This document shows, one piece after another, positions 33,396-33,666 of a DNA stretch of 33,666 bases (position 1 is the first letter of the stretch; every line of letters starts with the position of its first letter). The stretch covers positions 1 to 33,666 of the forward strand of contig NZ_CAMIFY010000030.1 in the NCBI RefSeq assembly GCF_946222985.1, read 5' to 3'. The notes under the pieces were generated by a model. It saw only the letters and a list, made by a program, of their open reading frames with translations, was not told where the DNA came from and made no database searches. Origin of the DNA: an uncultured Corynebacterium sp. (GTDB taxonomy: Bacteria; Actinomycetota; Actinomycetes; Mycobacteriales; Mycobacteriaceae). The translations under genes were made by a program, and so were the position numbers.

Positions 33396-33666
33396 GGTAC
33401 GGCAGCGGGCCCCCGGTGCGCCGCGGTCGGGGTTCCCGATGCAACGCGCGGGCGGCGGGCGACGGTGAACGTCGGTCCCTGCCCGCGACCCTACGTACAT
33501 TTCCGGCGCGAAAACAACGTTGCTGGTCGCACGCGTCGCCCAAGATGGACGGCGATAATCTGCGGTTATTCGCGGCCCGGGGCGGAAGGTGACCGTCGTT
33601 AAGCAAAAGCCGATGTTTCCGGGCCCCGCACACGACTCGACCCCGGCCCATGGAACGGATCCATGG

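Noticed and set aside
29188..33468. A 1426-codon open frame on the plus strand opposite putA
   Set aside because: Same cause: it mirrors putA codon bias, has no ribosome site or recognisable domain, and covers the putA terminator.

Overview
The window is high-GC DNA (about 70% G+C in rows I counted inside the core genes) from an actinobacterium, most likely a Corynebacterium or close relative. Three things support this. First, a 2-oxoglutarate dehydrogenase polypeptide joins a lipoyl-less E2 catalytic domain to E1, the form typical of Mycobacteriales, and its N-terminus is of the corynebacterial type. Second, the order mrp, DUF1003 gene, MgtE_N/CBS gene, stress-protein gene, corA, odhA matches what I recall of corynebacterial and mycobacterial genomes. 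Third, PutA is one bifunctional chain. No rRNA, tRNA, CRISPR array, transposase or integrase was recognised.

Left part (1-5249): a minus-strand cluster, MgtE_N/CBS protein then DUF1003 membrane protein then Mrp Fe-S carrier ATPase (cut by the window edge), is divergent from a small general-stress membrane protein. CorA (minus, GTG start) is divergent from a putative lipoprotein gene. The theme is magnesium transport and envelope functions.

Repeat region (5250-6275): a non-coding stretch of about 1 kb holds a tandem array with an exact 203-bp period, then a strongly purine-rich tract, then the strong odhA terminator with a UUCG loop.

Central metabolism and transport (6276-15106, minus): an EcsC-like membrane protein, a single-chain ABC exporter whose degenerate motifs all fall in one ATP site, and odhA. 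The exporter start codon directly abuts the stop codon of the gene upstream.

15287-17831: a FhuF-like [2Fe-2S] ferric reductase, an acidic protein with an Asp-rich tail, a shared terminator, and an unrecognised converging gene.

Island (about 17832-21655): a Nudix hydrolase and a 1058-residue PLD nuclease-SF2 helicase-DUF3427 protein overlap by 11 bp. Their G+C is visibly lower (50-57% in three of the five rows counted, 63-67% in the 5' Nudix part). A LexA/SOS-box-like palindrome lies upstream. This is the best candidate for an accessory DNA-defence or repair module.

Right part (21677-33666): a membrane-anchored M19 dipeptidase, a divergent MFS transporter, a DeaD-type RNA helicase with long disordered ends, two adjacent paralogous secreted LppP/LprE-like proteins, a 683-bp intergenic region with a large inverted repeat, and bifunctional PutA with a TTG start. 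The last 285 bases upstream of putA hold its ribosome binding site and presumably its promoter; nothing else was recognised there.
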